From NCBI RefSeq assembly GCF_004025535.1, contig NZ_QJRG01000048.1, positions 188,933-252,932 of the forward strand: a stretch of DNA of 64,000 nt, written 5' to 3'. Both the position numbers and the translations under genes were made by a program. Positions 42,852-51,653 of this stretch are shown one piece after another; position 1 is the stretch's first letter, and each line of letters begins with the position of its first letter. The notes under the pieces are model-generated. The model was not told the DNA's origin, made no database searches, and worked only from the letters and a program-made list of their open reading frames with translations. This DNA comes from Pseudomonas alkylphenolica. GTDB lineage: Bacteria > Pseudomonadota > Gammaproteobacteria > Pseudomonadales > Pseudomonadaceae.

Positions 42852-43673
42852 TTGAATCTGCACCGACGCCGGCACCCCTTCATCTGGATGGCAACGACAG
42901 CCGTTGCCTACAGCAGCATGGCGCCAGCCCAGGACTCAGCGGAACTGGCCAAGCAGGCACTCAACCCGGTGGCGGCCATGTACAGCCTGCCGGTGCAATA
43001 CAACTGGGACCAGAAAATGGGCCCCAGCCATGAAGGCATGCACAGCGTCACCAATATCCAGCCGGTGCTGCCGTTCACCCTGAATGAAGACTGGAACCTT
43101 ATTTCCCGCACCATCCTGCCCGTGATCGATCAGCACGGGCTTGCCGCGAGCGGCGCGGCGGACAAGTCCGGTGTCGGTGATATCACCCAGAGTTTCTTCT
43201 TTTCGCCACGCAAGCCGACAGACAGCGGCTGGATTCTGGGTGCCGGCCCGGCACTGCTGATACCGACAGGCAGTGATGACCTGCTCAGCAACAAGCAATG
43301 GGCCGTGGGCCCGACGATAGTGGCGCTGCAGCAGGAACATGGCTGGACCCACGGCATTCTGGCCAATCACCTGTGGGGCCTGAACGGCAGCCCTCCCGAC
43401 GACAAGGAGAAAGTCAACCAGACCTTCCTGCAACCCTTTCTGTCGTACACCAACGCCGCCCTTACCACCTATGGCATCAACACTGAAGCCACGTACGACT
43501 GGCAGTTAAAGGAGTGGTCGGTTCCGGTCAATCTCACGGTGACTCAGCTGCTCAAGATCAGTGGCCATCCGCTGACCGTGCAGGCGGGCCCGCGCTACTG
43601 GCTGGACAGAGCAGCGGACGGGCCACAAGGTTGGGGCTTTCGCGTGGCCGTCACGCTGTTGTTTCCGCGCTGA
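42852..43673 (+). CDS. Outer-membrane transporter-like protein (small beta-barrel)
   Basis: This 273-aa protein starts at TTG 42852, chosen because AAGGAG lies eight bases upstream and the result is a normal signal peptide (NLHRRRHPFIWMATTAVAYSSMAPAQ). The next ATG at 42888 has no ribosome-binding site. The mature part shows alternating strands (NIQPVLPFTLNEDWNLISRTILPVI, GDITQSFFFSPRKP, GAGPALLIPTGSDDLL) and ends in VAVTLLFPR. It resembles the transporter-annotated barrels of MetA-pathway or phenol clusters. It follows the DUF1254 gene and stops only five bases from the convergent FAD oxidoreductase. Confidence 0.7.
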   Translation: MNLHRRRHPFIWMATTAVAYSSMAPAQDSAELAKQALNPVAAMYSLPVQYNWDQKMGPSHEGMHSVTNIQPVLPFTLNEDWNLISRTILPVIDQHGLAASGAADKSGVGDITQSFFFSPRKPTDSGWILGAGPALLIPTGSDDLLSNKQWAVGPTIVALQQEHGWTHGILANHLWGLNGSPPDDKEKVNQTFLQPFLSYTNAALTTYGINTEATYDWQLKEWSVPVNLTVTQLLKISGHPLTVQAGPRYWLDRAADGPQGWGFRVAVTLLFPR

Positions 43674-43678
43674 CGCCA

Positions 43679-44977
43679 TCAACCCGCGAAGCGTTCAAAC
43701 CGGTAAGGTGCCGGATCGATGATCGGCGAGTGACCCGATACCAGGTCGGCCGCCAGTTGCCCGGCCGCAGGCGAGGTACCGAAGCCGTGACCGGAAAAAC
43801 CGGTGGCAAGGGTAAGCCCCGGCAGTTTCGCGACCGGTCCTATCACTGGAATCGAATCGGGGGTTACGTCGATGGTGCCCGCCCAGGCCTGTTCGATCTG
43901 TGCCTGCTCGAATACCGGCCAGGCGGCCTTGAGGTTGGTCATCGCCTCGTTGTTGAGCAAGGCGTTGGCTTGCGGGTCCTGCACCCTCACCCGCTCGAAC
44001 GGCGACACGTTCGCCGCCTTCCAGCGCCGGGCCAGGGCCAGGTCCTTGAAGAAGGGTTTGCCGAGCGATACCTGGAGAAAATCGCGTTGCGCGCGAAACG
44101 CCTGCAGGTACTGGGTGCCCAGCAGCAAATGATCCAGGGTCAGGAAAGCATCGAGCTTGCCGCGCTGGGTGATGATGAAACCGCCATCCTTGTGCTTGCG
44201 AAACGAGAAATCCGGCGCGCCGACGGCGATATCGGTTGGCCCCTGCATCGGCTTGGTGCGCAGTACCGAGCACACCAGCGGCAGTGTTGGCAGGGCAATG
44301 CCCTGGTTACCGAGAAAACGCCGCGACCACGCGCCACCGGCCAGCAGCACCTGGTCGCAGCGGATCTCGCCTTTTTCGGTGACGACACCGCTGACCTTGC
44401 CCGCGGTGGTAACCAGCGTGCGCACGGCGCAGTGTTCAAAAATCAGTGCGCCCTTGGCAATCGCTGCCTTGGCAATGGCACTGGAGGCCAGAGTCGGTTC
44501 GGCACGGCCATCGGAAGGCGTGTAGATGCCGCCGGCCCAATCGCCTTTGCCACCGGGCACCAGGCTGTCGATTTCACGCCTGCTGAGCAAGTGCGAATCC
44601 AGTGAAAGCGCTTCGACCGATTTCAGCCAGCCTTCATGCATGGCCATCTGTGTTTCGTTACGGCCGACAAACATAATGCCTGCCTGGCGGTAACCGACAT
44701 CGGCCCCTACCCGCTCCGGCATTTGCGCCCATAGGCGATCAGAAGCCTGCGCCAGAGGAATATCCTCGGCGTGGCGACTGGTTTTACGCACCCAGCCCAG
44801 GTTACGCGAAGATTGCTCTCCCGCCAGTCGGCCTTTTTCCAGCACCACCACCGGAATATTGCGCTCAGCCATGGCCAACGCCGCGGTCAAACCAATGATT
44901 CCACCGCCTATGATCACAACCGACGTGGACGACGGAAATACGCTTGAAGTTTGCACAGAGGCAATAGTGGGGGCCAT
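43679..44977 (-). CDS. FAD-dependent amine/amino-acid oxidoreductase (DAO/DadA-like)
   Basis: This 432-aa protein has the dinucleotide-binding motif VVIIGGGIIGLTAALAMAERN near residue 20 and EKGRLAGEQSSRNLGWVR, where the SSRNLG string is typical of DadA/glycine-oxidase relatives. The C-terminal FAD segment is PDSIPVIGPVAKLPGLTLATGFSGHGFGTSPAAGQL. It should oxidise a secondary or primary amine, or a D-amino acid, to an imine. Next in the operon are RidA, which hydrolyses imines, and an ornithine-cyclodeaminase-like enzyme, a consistent imine-handling set. The start has only a weak GAG upstream. Confidence 0.85.
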   Translation of the reverse strand: MAPTIASVQTSSVFPSSTSVVIIGGGIIGLTAALAMAERNIPVVVLEKGRLAGEQSSRNLGWVRKTSRHAEDIPLAQASDRLWAQMPERVGADVGYRQAGIMFVGRNETQMAMHEGWLKSVEALSLDSHLLSRREIDSLVPGGKGDWAGGIYTPSDGRAEPTLASSAIAKAAIAKGALIFEHCAVRTLVTTAGKVSGVVTEKGEIRCDQVLLAGGAWSRRFLGNQGIALPTLPLVCSVLRTKPMQGPTDIAVGAPDFSFRKHKDGGFIITQRGKLDAFLTLDHLLLGTQYLQAFRAQRDFLQVSLGKPFFKDLALARRWKAANVSPFERVRVQDPQANALLNNEAMTNLKAAWPVFEQAQIEQAWAGTIDVTPDSIPVIGPVAKLPGLTLATGFSGHGFGTSPAAGQLAADLVSGHSPIIDPAPYRFERFAG

Positions 44978-45039
44978 GACAAAGACTCGACTTACAAAGT
45001 GTTAAAACAGGCGAACGAGAGAGCAGTTCGATCTCGGCG

Positions 45040-45462
45040 TTACAGTGGCAGGTTGATCTTCACTACATTGGCACGCGAGGCATTGCGGTACGCCGTAACT
45101 TCCACTTCGACCTTGTAGATCGTCGAGCCCAATGGCGGACAGGTAATGGTGCTCGCCGGGTCGATGCCGCGAAACTTCTCGCCAATCAGGGTCATGACAG
45201 CCGCTACATCGTCCGGATTCTGAATGAATACGCGTGAGCAGATCACGTCGGCGAGGCTGGAATCCACGGCCTTGAGCGCTGCCTCGATGTTGCTGAACAC
45301 CTGGTGGGTCTGCTCGATGACATCCTCGGAGATCAACTTGGTTTCAGGGTGACGCCCGGCAGTATTGGAGACATAGATCCAGTTATCGACGGCCACCAGA
45401 CGTGAGTAGCTGCCCATTTCTTCGTACTTGGAACCCGTTTTAAGCTTGATGACTTCGGTCAT
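45040..45462 (-). CDS. RidA/YjgF-family imine deaminase-like protein
   Basis: This 140-aa protein starts at ATG 45462, after GGAATGTAAAAC. It is a single RidA domain (YSRLVAVDNWIYVSNTAGRHP, EQTHQVFSNIEAALKAVDSSLADVICSRVFIQNPDD, CPPLGSTIYKVEVEVTAYRN). The Arg of CSRVFI and the C-terminal Glu fit the imine-binding pocket. Next to a FAD amine oxidase it probably speeds hydrolysis of the released imine or enamine to ketone or aldehyde and ammonia. It may belong to one of the RidA subfamilies specific to catabolic operons. Confidence 0.88.
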   Translation of the reverse strand: MTEVIKLKTGSKYEEMGSYSRLVAVDNWIYVSNTAGRHPETKLISEDVIEQTHQVFSNIEAALKAVDSSLADVICSRVFIQNPDDVAAVMTLIGEKFRGIDPASTITCPPLGSTIYKVEVEVTAYRNASRANVVKINLPL

Positions 45463-45494
45463 GTTTTACATTCCTTTATATTAACTAAAACGTA

Positions 45495-46634
45495 TTAGCT
45501 GAGTACCGGGGTTTCCCACAGATTGAGCTTCACGCCAATGCCTTTTTCAATTGCATTGCGGTATACGACGGTACCCCAGGCAACATCTTCGACCGGCATC
45601 CCACCCACCGACATAATGATGATTTCTTCATCATTTTTACGACCTGGCGCTTCGCCAACAATGATCTTGCCGATGTCTTCAAGTTCGTCTTCGGTCAACT
45701 TTCCTTCGGCAAGCATGTCCATGAAACGCACACCGATTACCGGTACGCAGTTATGGGCAGGCTTCGGCAGCTCTTCAAACCAGGCGTGATAAAGACCGGT
45801 GTTGTCTAGCACTTTGCGAATGTCGGGTTGTTCCATGCCGTCGTCCAGGCGGCAACTTGCCGGCATTGCCATGAAGGCACCTGGCTTGACCCACTCGCGT
45901 TTAACAACCGGATAGGTCAGCGGGTCGCCGGTGGCACCGGAACTGCAGTAAGTGACCAGGTCAGAATCACGTACGACTTCTTCCAGGGTATCGACAACAT
46001 GAATGTTGACGATTTGCGGGTAGGTTTCTTCCAACCAGGAAATGAAGTCGTCGAGGCTCTTCTGGCCGCGCCCTTTGATCTTGATGGTGTCGATTTGCGG
46101 GCACACTGCGACGAACGCGGCAAGGGTGGTTTTACCCATGACGCCTGGGCCCAGAAGGCCTACAACCTTGGAATCCTTGCGCGCCAGGTGACGTGCGCCA
46201 ACCCCTGGAATGGCGCCAGTGCGGTAGGCGGACAGCAAGTTTGCCGACATGTGGGCAAGCGGTGCACCGGTGTCCGGGTCATTAAGGGTGAACATCAGGA
46301 TGGAGCGCGGAAGTCCTTTTTCGCGGTTGGCGATGTTCGAGCCATACCATTTAACTCCGGCCGTGCAAAAGTTTCCGCCCAAGTACGCCGGCATGGCCAT
46401 CAGGCGACGGTCTGCGGTCGGTTTTGGCATCTTTGGAAACGGCGAGCTTTCGGGAAAAGTGACCATCGCGCCATGCGAATCATTATTAGGCCCGGCCATA
46501 CGGTAGTCGCCTTCGTACAGCAAGCCGAACATCTCTTCCATTGTATCGACACAGCCGGCCATGTCGGTCACGCCGGCACGGATCATGTCTTGCTCAGAAA
46601 GGTAGATAAAATCAATTTTTGTATTATTGGACAT
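45495..46634 (-). CDS. Ornithine cyclodeaminase/mu-crystallin family protein (annotated elsewhere as tyramine oxidase subunit B)
   Basis: This 379-aa protein starts at ATG 46634, after GAGAAAAATT. It has the OCD-family Rossmann region (KVVGLLGPGVMGKTTLAAFVAVCPQ), YRTGAIPGVGARHLA and late strings VPVIGVRFMDM and VGGMPVEDVAWGTVVY. Sequence style matches proteins labelled tyramine oxidase subunit B, a name I recall without being able to verify. Family members reduce ketimines or deaminate cyclically. In this operon with a FAD oxidase and RidA it could interconvert an imine/amine intermediate. It is divergent from the AraC gene at 46849. Confidence 0.8.
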   Translation of the reverse strand: MSNNTKIDFIYLSEQDMIRAGVTDMAGCVDTMEEMFGLLYEGDYRMAGPNNDSHGAMVTFPESSPFPKMPKPTADRRLMAMPAYLGGNFCTAGVKWYGSNIANREKGLPRSILMFTLNDPDTGAPLAHMSANLLSAYRTGAIPGVGARHLARKDSKVVGLLGPGVMGKTTLAAFVAVCPQIDTIKIKGRGQKSLDDFISWLEETYPQIVNIHVVDTLEEVVRDSDLVTYCSSGATGDPLTYPVVKREWVKPGAFMAMPASCRLDDGMEQPDIRKVLDNTGLYHAWFEELPKPAHNCVPVIGVRFMDMLAEGKLTEDELEDIGKIIVGEAPGRKNDEEIIIMSVGGMPVEDVAWGTVVYRNAIEKGIGVKLNLWETPVLS

Positions 46635-46647
46635 AATTTTTCTCAGA

Positions 46648-46771
46648 CTGAAATGATACAATCCCGAGAAAGCGCACGGACACGCCCTCCCCTCAGGTTA
46701 ATCGCCTGGTTGTTCCATCAACATAGGGGTTCAGTATACGGAGCCCACTTTTCGGGTATTGTATATTTCGG
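46648..46771. promoter_or_regulatory. Inverted pair of operator-like 19-mers between the OCD-like and AraC genes
   Basis: CGGGTATTGTATATTTCGG at 46753-46771, and on the other strand CGGGATTGTATCATTTCAG at 46666-46648, share CGGG, ATTGTAT and ATTTC-x-G. They face outward toward the two divergent genes. They are good candidates for binding by the AraC protein encoded at 46849. The remainder of the gap holds no gene. Confidence 0.4.
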
Positions 46772-46816
46772 ACATGAGTGGCCCGCCGATCCAATTTAAG
46801 GGTGCGGTCGCTGCCT

Positions 46817-46824
46817 AATAATAA
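46817..46824 (+). promoter_or_regulatory. Candidate Hfq/Crc motif before the AraC (46849) gene
   Basis: AATAATAA lies 24 bases before the ATG at 46849 in the expected leader. It matches AAYAAYAA. Confidence 0.4.
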
Positions 46825-46848
46825 GAAGTTCAGCGGTAGGTCCAGCTT

Positions 46849-47688
46849 ATGCAAAAAGTGCATAGCAATTCGGCGCTTTTCACCACCTGTGAACAGCCTT
46901 GGTTTGTATTGAATTCCTCGCAGTATTCGGTAATAGCATCTGCGCACCCGGCCATTTCGCATTTTTATGCGCTGGATGTTGCGCACACCGCCAATGTCAT
47001 GTTGGCGATACCCGACGGTTGCGTGGATATTGTCGTCGATTGTGATAGTACGCGACCCACCGCACGGGTATGTGGCACGCCGTTGCAAGCCAGGCAAGTG
47101 GAGTTACTGGAGAATCACCATTATTTTGGTGTGCGTTTTACGCCAGGGGTAATTCCTGGGTTTATCAATGCCCTGGCCGAAGAATTGACCGAGCAGGAAT
47201 TGAATCTGCTTGAAGTGACGCCACTGGCCCAGCAGTTTTTCGACGAGGTCATTAAAACCCCGTTACTCAGTGAGCAGATGAACGTGTTCGAGCGCTGCCT
47301 GGTTCCCGACGCCTTGCGTAAAACCACAGACCTGACCGCGTCGGTGATCCGGACCGTGCTTGCACACAAAGGTGATATCCGCATTCAGCAACTGGAAGAA
47401 CGCAGTGGCTATACCACCCGCACCATTCACCGGCAGTTCACCCAGGATACCGGCATGACACCCAAGGCGTTCTGCCGGATCATCCGCTGCCAGGCGGCGT
47501 TGCATTCGATCAACAGTGAACAGGATCTTTCATTTTCGGAGTTGGCGATGGAGCTTGGCTTCACCGATCAATCGCATTTTTTGCGCGATTTCAAAAAGCT
47601 TGTGAGTACCACGCCCCACGACTATCAGCAGCGCATCACCCAGGGAGCGTATACACAGCGACTCATGCAATCGCGCGCAGCCGCTTAA
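46849..47688 (+). CDS. AraC-family regulator with DUF6597-like sensor domain
   Basis: This 279-aa protein has an N-terminal sensor (residues about 1-160) with VMLAIPDGCVDIVVDCD and HHYFGVRFTPGVIPGF, typical of the DUF6597/AraC group. The C-terminal AraC helix-turn-helix pair is IRIQQLEERSGYTTRTIHRQF and SFSELAMELGFTDQSHFLRDFKK. It is divergent from the FAD/RidA/OCD operon and is its likely activator. Its base composition is more AT-rich than that of neighbouring genes, and the same is true of the OCD-like gene. This module may therefore have been acquired separately. The stop overlaps that of the convergent AraC gene. Confidence 0.88.
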   Translation: MQKVHSNSALFTTCEQPWFVLNSSQYSVIASAHPAISHFYALDVAHTANVMLAIPDGCVDIVVDCDSTRPTARVCGTPLQARQVELLENHHYFGVRFTPGVIPGFINALAEELTEQELNLLEVTPLAQQFFDEVIKTPLLSEQMNVFERCLVPDALRKTTDLTASVIRTVLAHKGDIRIQQLEERSGYTTRTIHRQFTQDTGMTPKAFCRIIRCQAALHSINSEQDLSFSELAMELGFTDQSHFLRDFKKLVSTTPHDYQQRITQGAYTQRLMQSRAAA

Positions 47689-48620
47689 TGACGGGGCGTT
47701 TCCGAGGGGTGCTCACCAAACAGCGCTTTGTAATAACCGGAAAAATGCCCCAGGTGAGTGAAACCGAAGTCACTGGCGATGCGCGCCACGGTGACTTCAT
47801 TGGCACAGGTCATGCGCAAACGCCTGCGCGCGGCATTGAGCCTGACTGAACGCAGGTATTCCACGGGCCGCAAGCCGGTCACGCTTTGAAAACTGCGTTG
47901 CAAGGTGCGCCGGCTGACGTTCAGGCGCTCGCACAATTCCAGTACCGAAATGGGCTCGTCATTATGGGCCAGGGCCAGTTCCTGGCTTTGCTTGACCAGA
48001 TAGGCACTGACCATGTGGTTGCCTGAACGGCCCTCTTCACCCTCGACCCGGTGATCGAGCAGATCCAGCATGCACTCCAGGGTCAGGTCTTCGAGCAGGT
48101 TTTCTGGCATGAACTGGTTTTGCAAAGCGGCGATCACTACATCTTCCAGACGCTTGCGCACGGTGTGCAGTACGTCCTGACGCAATTCCAGACGAGAAAC
48201 CCGTGCCAGGCGGCGCATTTCGCTGTCTGAAAACTCCCGGGCCGCGAGATTTTCCAGACGGGAGGCTTCTACCGTGATCGCCAGCAGGTCCATGCCCTCT
48301 GCCGCTTGCACAAAAAATTCCTGGCCACTGTGAAGAAGCGTGACACTTTCGGTACCCAGACTCTTGCCCTGAAACACTGCCAACTCACCACCACACTTGG
48401 GCATTGCCAGGCACAGTCGACCCAAAGGTGCCACGCCGCGCTGGACCACGCGCTTGTTCAGAGACTCTTGAAAAATCTGGAAACGTTCGCCGGTGACGTG
48501 TTTCAGCACGGTTTGCACGTGTCCGGTGCTCAATTGATCGTAGGTCTGCTGCCACCCCACGATCGCACCGGCGTGCAAATGTACATCGTCAAAGCTTTTC
48601 ATCTGGGCAAACATCGCCAT
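47685..48620 (-). CDS. AraC-family regulator of the porin/permease or amine region
   Basis: This 311-aa protein starts at ATG 48620, after AGGTGGTAACG. The N-terminal about 200 residues form a sensor domain without a clear cupin motif. The C-terminus carries the AraC motifs (ISVLELCERLNVSRRTLQRSFQSVTGLRPVEYLRSVRL, TVARIASDFGFTHLGHFSGYYKALFGEHPSET), resembling EutR/FeaR-type activators. FeaR-type regulators control aromatic amine oxidation, which would suit the aldehyde dehydrogenase and permease upstream. This is inference. Convergent stops with the gene at 46849 overlap by three bases. Confidence 0.85.
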   Translation of the reverse strand: MAMFAQMKSFDDVHLHAGAIVGWQQTYDQLSTGHVQTVLKHVTGERFQIFQESLNKRVVQRGVAPLGRLCLAMPKCGGELAVFQGKSLGTESVTLLHSGQEFFVQAAEGMDLLAITVEASRLENLAAREFSDSEMRRLARVSRLELRQDVLHTVRKRLEDVVIAALQNQFMPENLLEDLTLECMLDLLDHRVEGEEGRSGNHMVSAYLVKQSQELALAHNDEPISVLELCERLNVSRRTLQRSFQSVTGLRPVEYLRSVRLNAARRRLRMTCANEVTVARIASDFGFTHLGHFSGYYKALFGEHPSETPRH

Positions 48621-48639
48621 CGTTACCACCTGTTATTTA

Positions 48640-48662
48640 CTTGTAACAAGTTGTAAGCAAGC
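48640..48662. promoter_or_regulatory. Palindrome and repeat upstream of the AraC (48620) gene
   Basis: CTTGTAACAAG (48640-48650) is a perfect palindrome and is followed by TTGTAAGCAAGC, a partial repeat. It lies just 20 bases upstream of the AraC start and could be its autoregulatory site. Confidence 0.35.
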
Positions 48663-48714
48663 TACAGGCCAAAAGTCCTTCCCCTTACCAACCACTCATC
48701 TACTGGGCTGGCGC

Positions 48715-50031
48715 TCAGAACGGCACCGCTACGGTCAATTGGCTGTACACATTGGTGCCGTTGCCGTTTGACTGATTGCCACCGGTACCCAGCGCACGGT
48801 CCGGTTGGTACAGGCCAATCAGCGGCGTGATGATCAGGTTGGGGGAAACCGCCCATTCGGCATACAGGTCAAGTTCGTCGGCGTCCAGGTTCAACTGGCT
48901 GCGTGCGCCCAGGGTGTTGAAGTTGAAATACAACACGCCAAGGGTCAGGTTTTCGAGCGGGTTGGCCTTGAGCGCCAGGTGCTTGATTTCGGTGTTGCTG
49001 TTGAACGGCCCGGCGTAGTTGGCCGCCACTTCACCCTGGAACCAGGTGCCGTAGCCAGTGCTGTAGCCGGTGAACAGCGGGTCCCAGTTCTGCGAATAGC
49101 GGGTGTAGCGCGCGGTAATGCTCGGGGCCCAGACAACATCGGCAAAGCGGTAGCCCGCTTCGGCGTACCAGGCGGTTTCCTGATCGCCCTTGGCGTCTTC
49201 CACGGCATATTCGAAGCCAAAGCTGGCGTTTTCGATACCGGCATTGCCCTCACCGCGCAGGCTGTAGACGTCCATGCCGTCGCGGCGCTGCTGAAACTCG
49301 CTGGCCCACTGGTCGACCACGTCGATACCGTGGATGTAGGTCAGGCCCAGGGTGCCGACGGGCTGGGTGTACTCCAGGGTACCAACGGCCAGTTCAGTCT
49401 CGGCCTGGGCGCGGTTGTCGGACTTGAGCCAGGCCGCACTGCCGTGCAAGCCCTGATCACCGCCCAGGCGAACCACGGCGGTGCGGTCAAAGGCATGCCG
49501 TGCCCCCAGATAGTACGCACCGCCACGATTAAGGTCGCCGTCGGCGAGGCCCTTGCCCAGGTTGGGGCCGTCGTCGTTGATCAAAAAGCCCTGGCCGGCC
49601 TTGAAAATCTGACGGCCGAACGACAGATCGACACCGTCCTTGCCCAGCGGCGCGAAGGCATCACCGGAGCGCCAGCCAAGGTAGGCATCTTCGATCTTGG
49701 TGGTGCGCTCGCTGCCATCGGTGAAGCCTCCCGCGTCGCCGTCACCCCAGGTACCGGAAGACACCATGGCAAAACCACTGTAGGCGGAACCGGCGTTGCC
49801 CAGGGCCGTGTCGGCCTTGACCCCGTACTTGATGAAGCCTTCCCGCCAATGCGAACCACCTTCGGTTCCATCGTAGCTTTTGCGGCTGTTGAACAGCCCG
49901 TACGCGGCCAACCCCTCGAAACTGACATGCGTATCCGGCGTGTCGACCAGGGGAATTGCCTGGGCGCTTTGAAAAGCACCGGACACAGCAATACTTGCGG
50001 CGATGCCGCACAGAGCAAGACGCGAAGACAT
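48715..50031 (-). CDS. Outer-membrane porin (alginate-export/OprD-like barrel)
   Basis: This 438-aa protein starts at ATG 50031, after AGGATTTCTTACC. An ATG six codons upstream has no ribosome-binding site. The signal peptide is MSSRLALCGIAASIAVSGAFQSAQA. Many amphipathic strands follow (GGAYYLGARHAFDRTAVVRLGGD, VWAPSITARYTRYSQNWDPLF), ending in VYSQLTVAVPF with a terminal Phe. GVDLSFGRQIFKAGQGFLIND resembles the FGRQ strand of Pseudomonas substrate-specific porins. It lies directly after the APC permease gene, so it probably admits the same amine or amino-acid-like substrate. Confidence 0.83.
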   Translation of the reverse strand: MSSRLALCGIAASIAVSGAFQSAQAIPLVDTPDTHVSFEGLAAYGLFNSRKSYDGTEGGSHWREGFIKYGVKADTALGNAGSAYSGFAMVSSGTWGDGDAGGFTDGSERTTKIEDAYLGWRSGDAFAPLGKDGVDLSFGRQIFKAGQGFLINDDGPNLGKGLADGDLNRGGAYYLGARHAFDRTAVVRLGGDQGLHGSAAWLKSDNRAQAETELAVGTLEYTQPVGTLGLTYIHGIDVVDQWASEFQQRRDGMDVYSLRGEGNAGIENASFGFEYAVEDAKGDQETAWYAEAGYRFADVVWAPSITARYTRYSQNWDPLFTGYSTGYGTWFQGEVAANYAGPFNSNTEIKHLALKANPLENLTLGVLYFNFNTLGARSQLNLDADELDLYAEWAVSPNLIITPLIGLYQPDRALGTGGNQSNGNGTNVYSQLTVAVPF

Positions 50032-50085
50032 GGTAAGAAATCCTGACAACGGAATGGTGCGAATAGTGGCTGGCAGTTACTTGAG

Positions 50086-50118
50086 GCGCGCATCGGTCCA
50101 CGACGGACCGATGCGCGC
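50086..50118 (-). terminator. Strong hairpin between the permease and porin genes
   Basis: A 14-bp perfect stem (GCGCGCATCGGTCC and complement) with loop ACGAC lies just after the permease stop codon. It has no T run. It should lower porin expression relative to the permease or protect the upstream mRNA. Confidence 0.55.
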
Positions 50119-50124
50119 GGTGCT

Positions 50125-51573
50125 TCAGGCGGCGTGATTACCCAGACCGCTGAAACGCAACGGGGCGACACTGCGCAAGCGTGCAGCCAGGACGATGCCC
50201 AGCAGTGCGGCCACAGGCACTATCGTGCACAAGGCCAGCGACAAAGTAGTACTCGCCCCTGTCAGTACATCGAAGTGAATGACGGCGGTGATCAACACAG
50301 CGAGCAGCGCCACGCCGGAGAGCGCCGGCAGAATGAAGCACTTGAGCCGGCTGTCAGCCAGGTGCGGGTTGGACTTGAAGAAGCCGATGACCGCGAGCGA
50401 CGTCAGCACCATCAGCAGGATCAGGCACAGGGTAGCCACGTTCGAGAACCAGGAGAACAGTTGCAGTACCGGGTCGGCACCTGCCAGGGCAAATACGGCG
50501 AGGATGCTGGCAGCGATCAGCGACTGCAGCCCGGACCCCAGGTGTGGGCTCTGGTGCTTCTGGTGCGTGGTGCCAAGCTTGGCCGGCAGCAGGCCGTCAC
50601 GGCCAATGGCGAAGAAGTAGCGCGCAGCGGCGTTATGGAACGCCAGCAACCCGGCAAACAGGCTGGCCACGAACAACAGGCGAATGGTATTGGTCAAGCC
50701 TGCGCCTACGTATTGGTCAGACAAGGCGTACAGGAAGGTGGTCGGATCTTGCAGCGCCTGCAGTGTGGTGACCAGGTCATCCGCGCCAGCGCCGACGACC
50801 ATCGCCCACAGCGACAGGGTGTAGAAGCCGCCGATCAGCAGCACCGAAAGGTAGGTGGCCTTGGGAATGGTGCGCTTGGCGTCCTTGGCTTCTTCGCTGT
50901 ACAGCGTCGAGGCCTCAAAACCGATGAAGGCGGCAAAGCAGAACAGCAGGCCAATGGACGGGTTGCCACTGGTGATGTGCGCCGGCGTGAAGGCATCGGC
51001 GTTGATACCGTGCGCGCCCCCACTGCCAAGAATCGCCACGTCCAGCACCAGCACCGCGACGTACTCGGCGATCACGGTGATCGACAACACCCGCGCCGAC
51101 AGGTCGATGTTGCGGTAACCCAGGCAGGCAATCAGCCCCAGGGCGACGGCGGAACACACCCACCAAGGCAGACTGATGCCGAACACTTCGGCCAGGGTAC
51201 CGGCGACAATGGCGCCGAACAAACCATACATGCCGGCTTGCAGCACGTTGTAGGCAACCATGGCGAGCATCCCCGCAGCGCCACCGGCCAGGCCGCCCAG
51301 GCCACGAGAGATCAGGGCGTAGAAGCCACCGGCATGGGTGATATGGCTGGCCATGCGGGTGTAACCCGCCGCAAAGCACAGCAGCACCACCAGGGTTCCA
51401 AGCAGCAAAGCAGGCGTTCCTGCGCCATTACCCAGCATCATGCCAATAGGGAAACCACCCGCCAGTACGCTGAGCGGACTCGCCGCCGACAGCACAAAGA
51501 AGATGATCATGGCAACACCAAGGCTGCCACGCCGCAGCTCCGTGGAGGAGCCGTCGCGCAGGAATTCGCTCAT
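50125..51573 (-). CDS. APC-superfamily amino acid/amine permease
   Basis: This 482-aa protein has about 12 membrane segments. The APC signatures are seen in GVAMIIFFVLSAASPLSVLAGGFP, SHITHAGGFYALISRGLGGLAGGAAGMLAM and AAFIGFEASTLYSEEAKDAKRTIPKATYLS. The EEA(K)D-R-xIP string is the conserved APC loop. It probably imports an amino acid or biogenic amine with protons. It lies between the aldehyde dehydrogenase (276-base gap) and the porin. It is a plausible uptake route for tryptamine, tyramine or an indole-acetyl conjugate entering the iac pathway. This assignment is inference. Confidence 0.88.
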   Translation of the reverse strand: MSEFLRDGSSTELRRGSLGVAMIIFFVLSAASPLSVLAGGFPIGMMLGNGAGTPALLLGTLVVLLCFAAGYTRMASHITHAGGFYALISRGLGGLAGGAAGMLAMVAYNVLQAGMYGLFGAIVAGTLAEVFGISLPWWVCSAVALGLIACLGYRNIDLSARVLSITVIAEYVAVLVLDVAILGSGGAHGINADAFTPAHITSGNPSIGLLFCFAAFIGFEASTLYSEEAKDAKRTIPKATYLSVLLIGGFYTLSLWAMVVGAGADDLVTTLQALQDPTTFLYALSDQYVGAGLTNTIRLLFVASLFAGLLAFHNAAARYFFAIGRDGLLPAKLGTTHQKHQSPHLGSGLQSLIAASILAVFALAGADPVLQLFSWFSNVATLCLILLMVLTSLAVIGFFKSNPHLADSRLKCFILPALSGVALLAVLITAVIHFDVLTGASTTLSLALCTIVPVAALLGIVLAARLRSVAPLRFSGLGNHAA

Positions 51574-51653
51574 GTTTTTATACCTTGTTTTATGAGGCAG
51601 TCTTCGCGGGGTTTAAAGCCACTTCGCTCTTGCACACAGAGCGTTGCGGCGAG

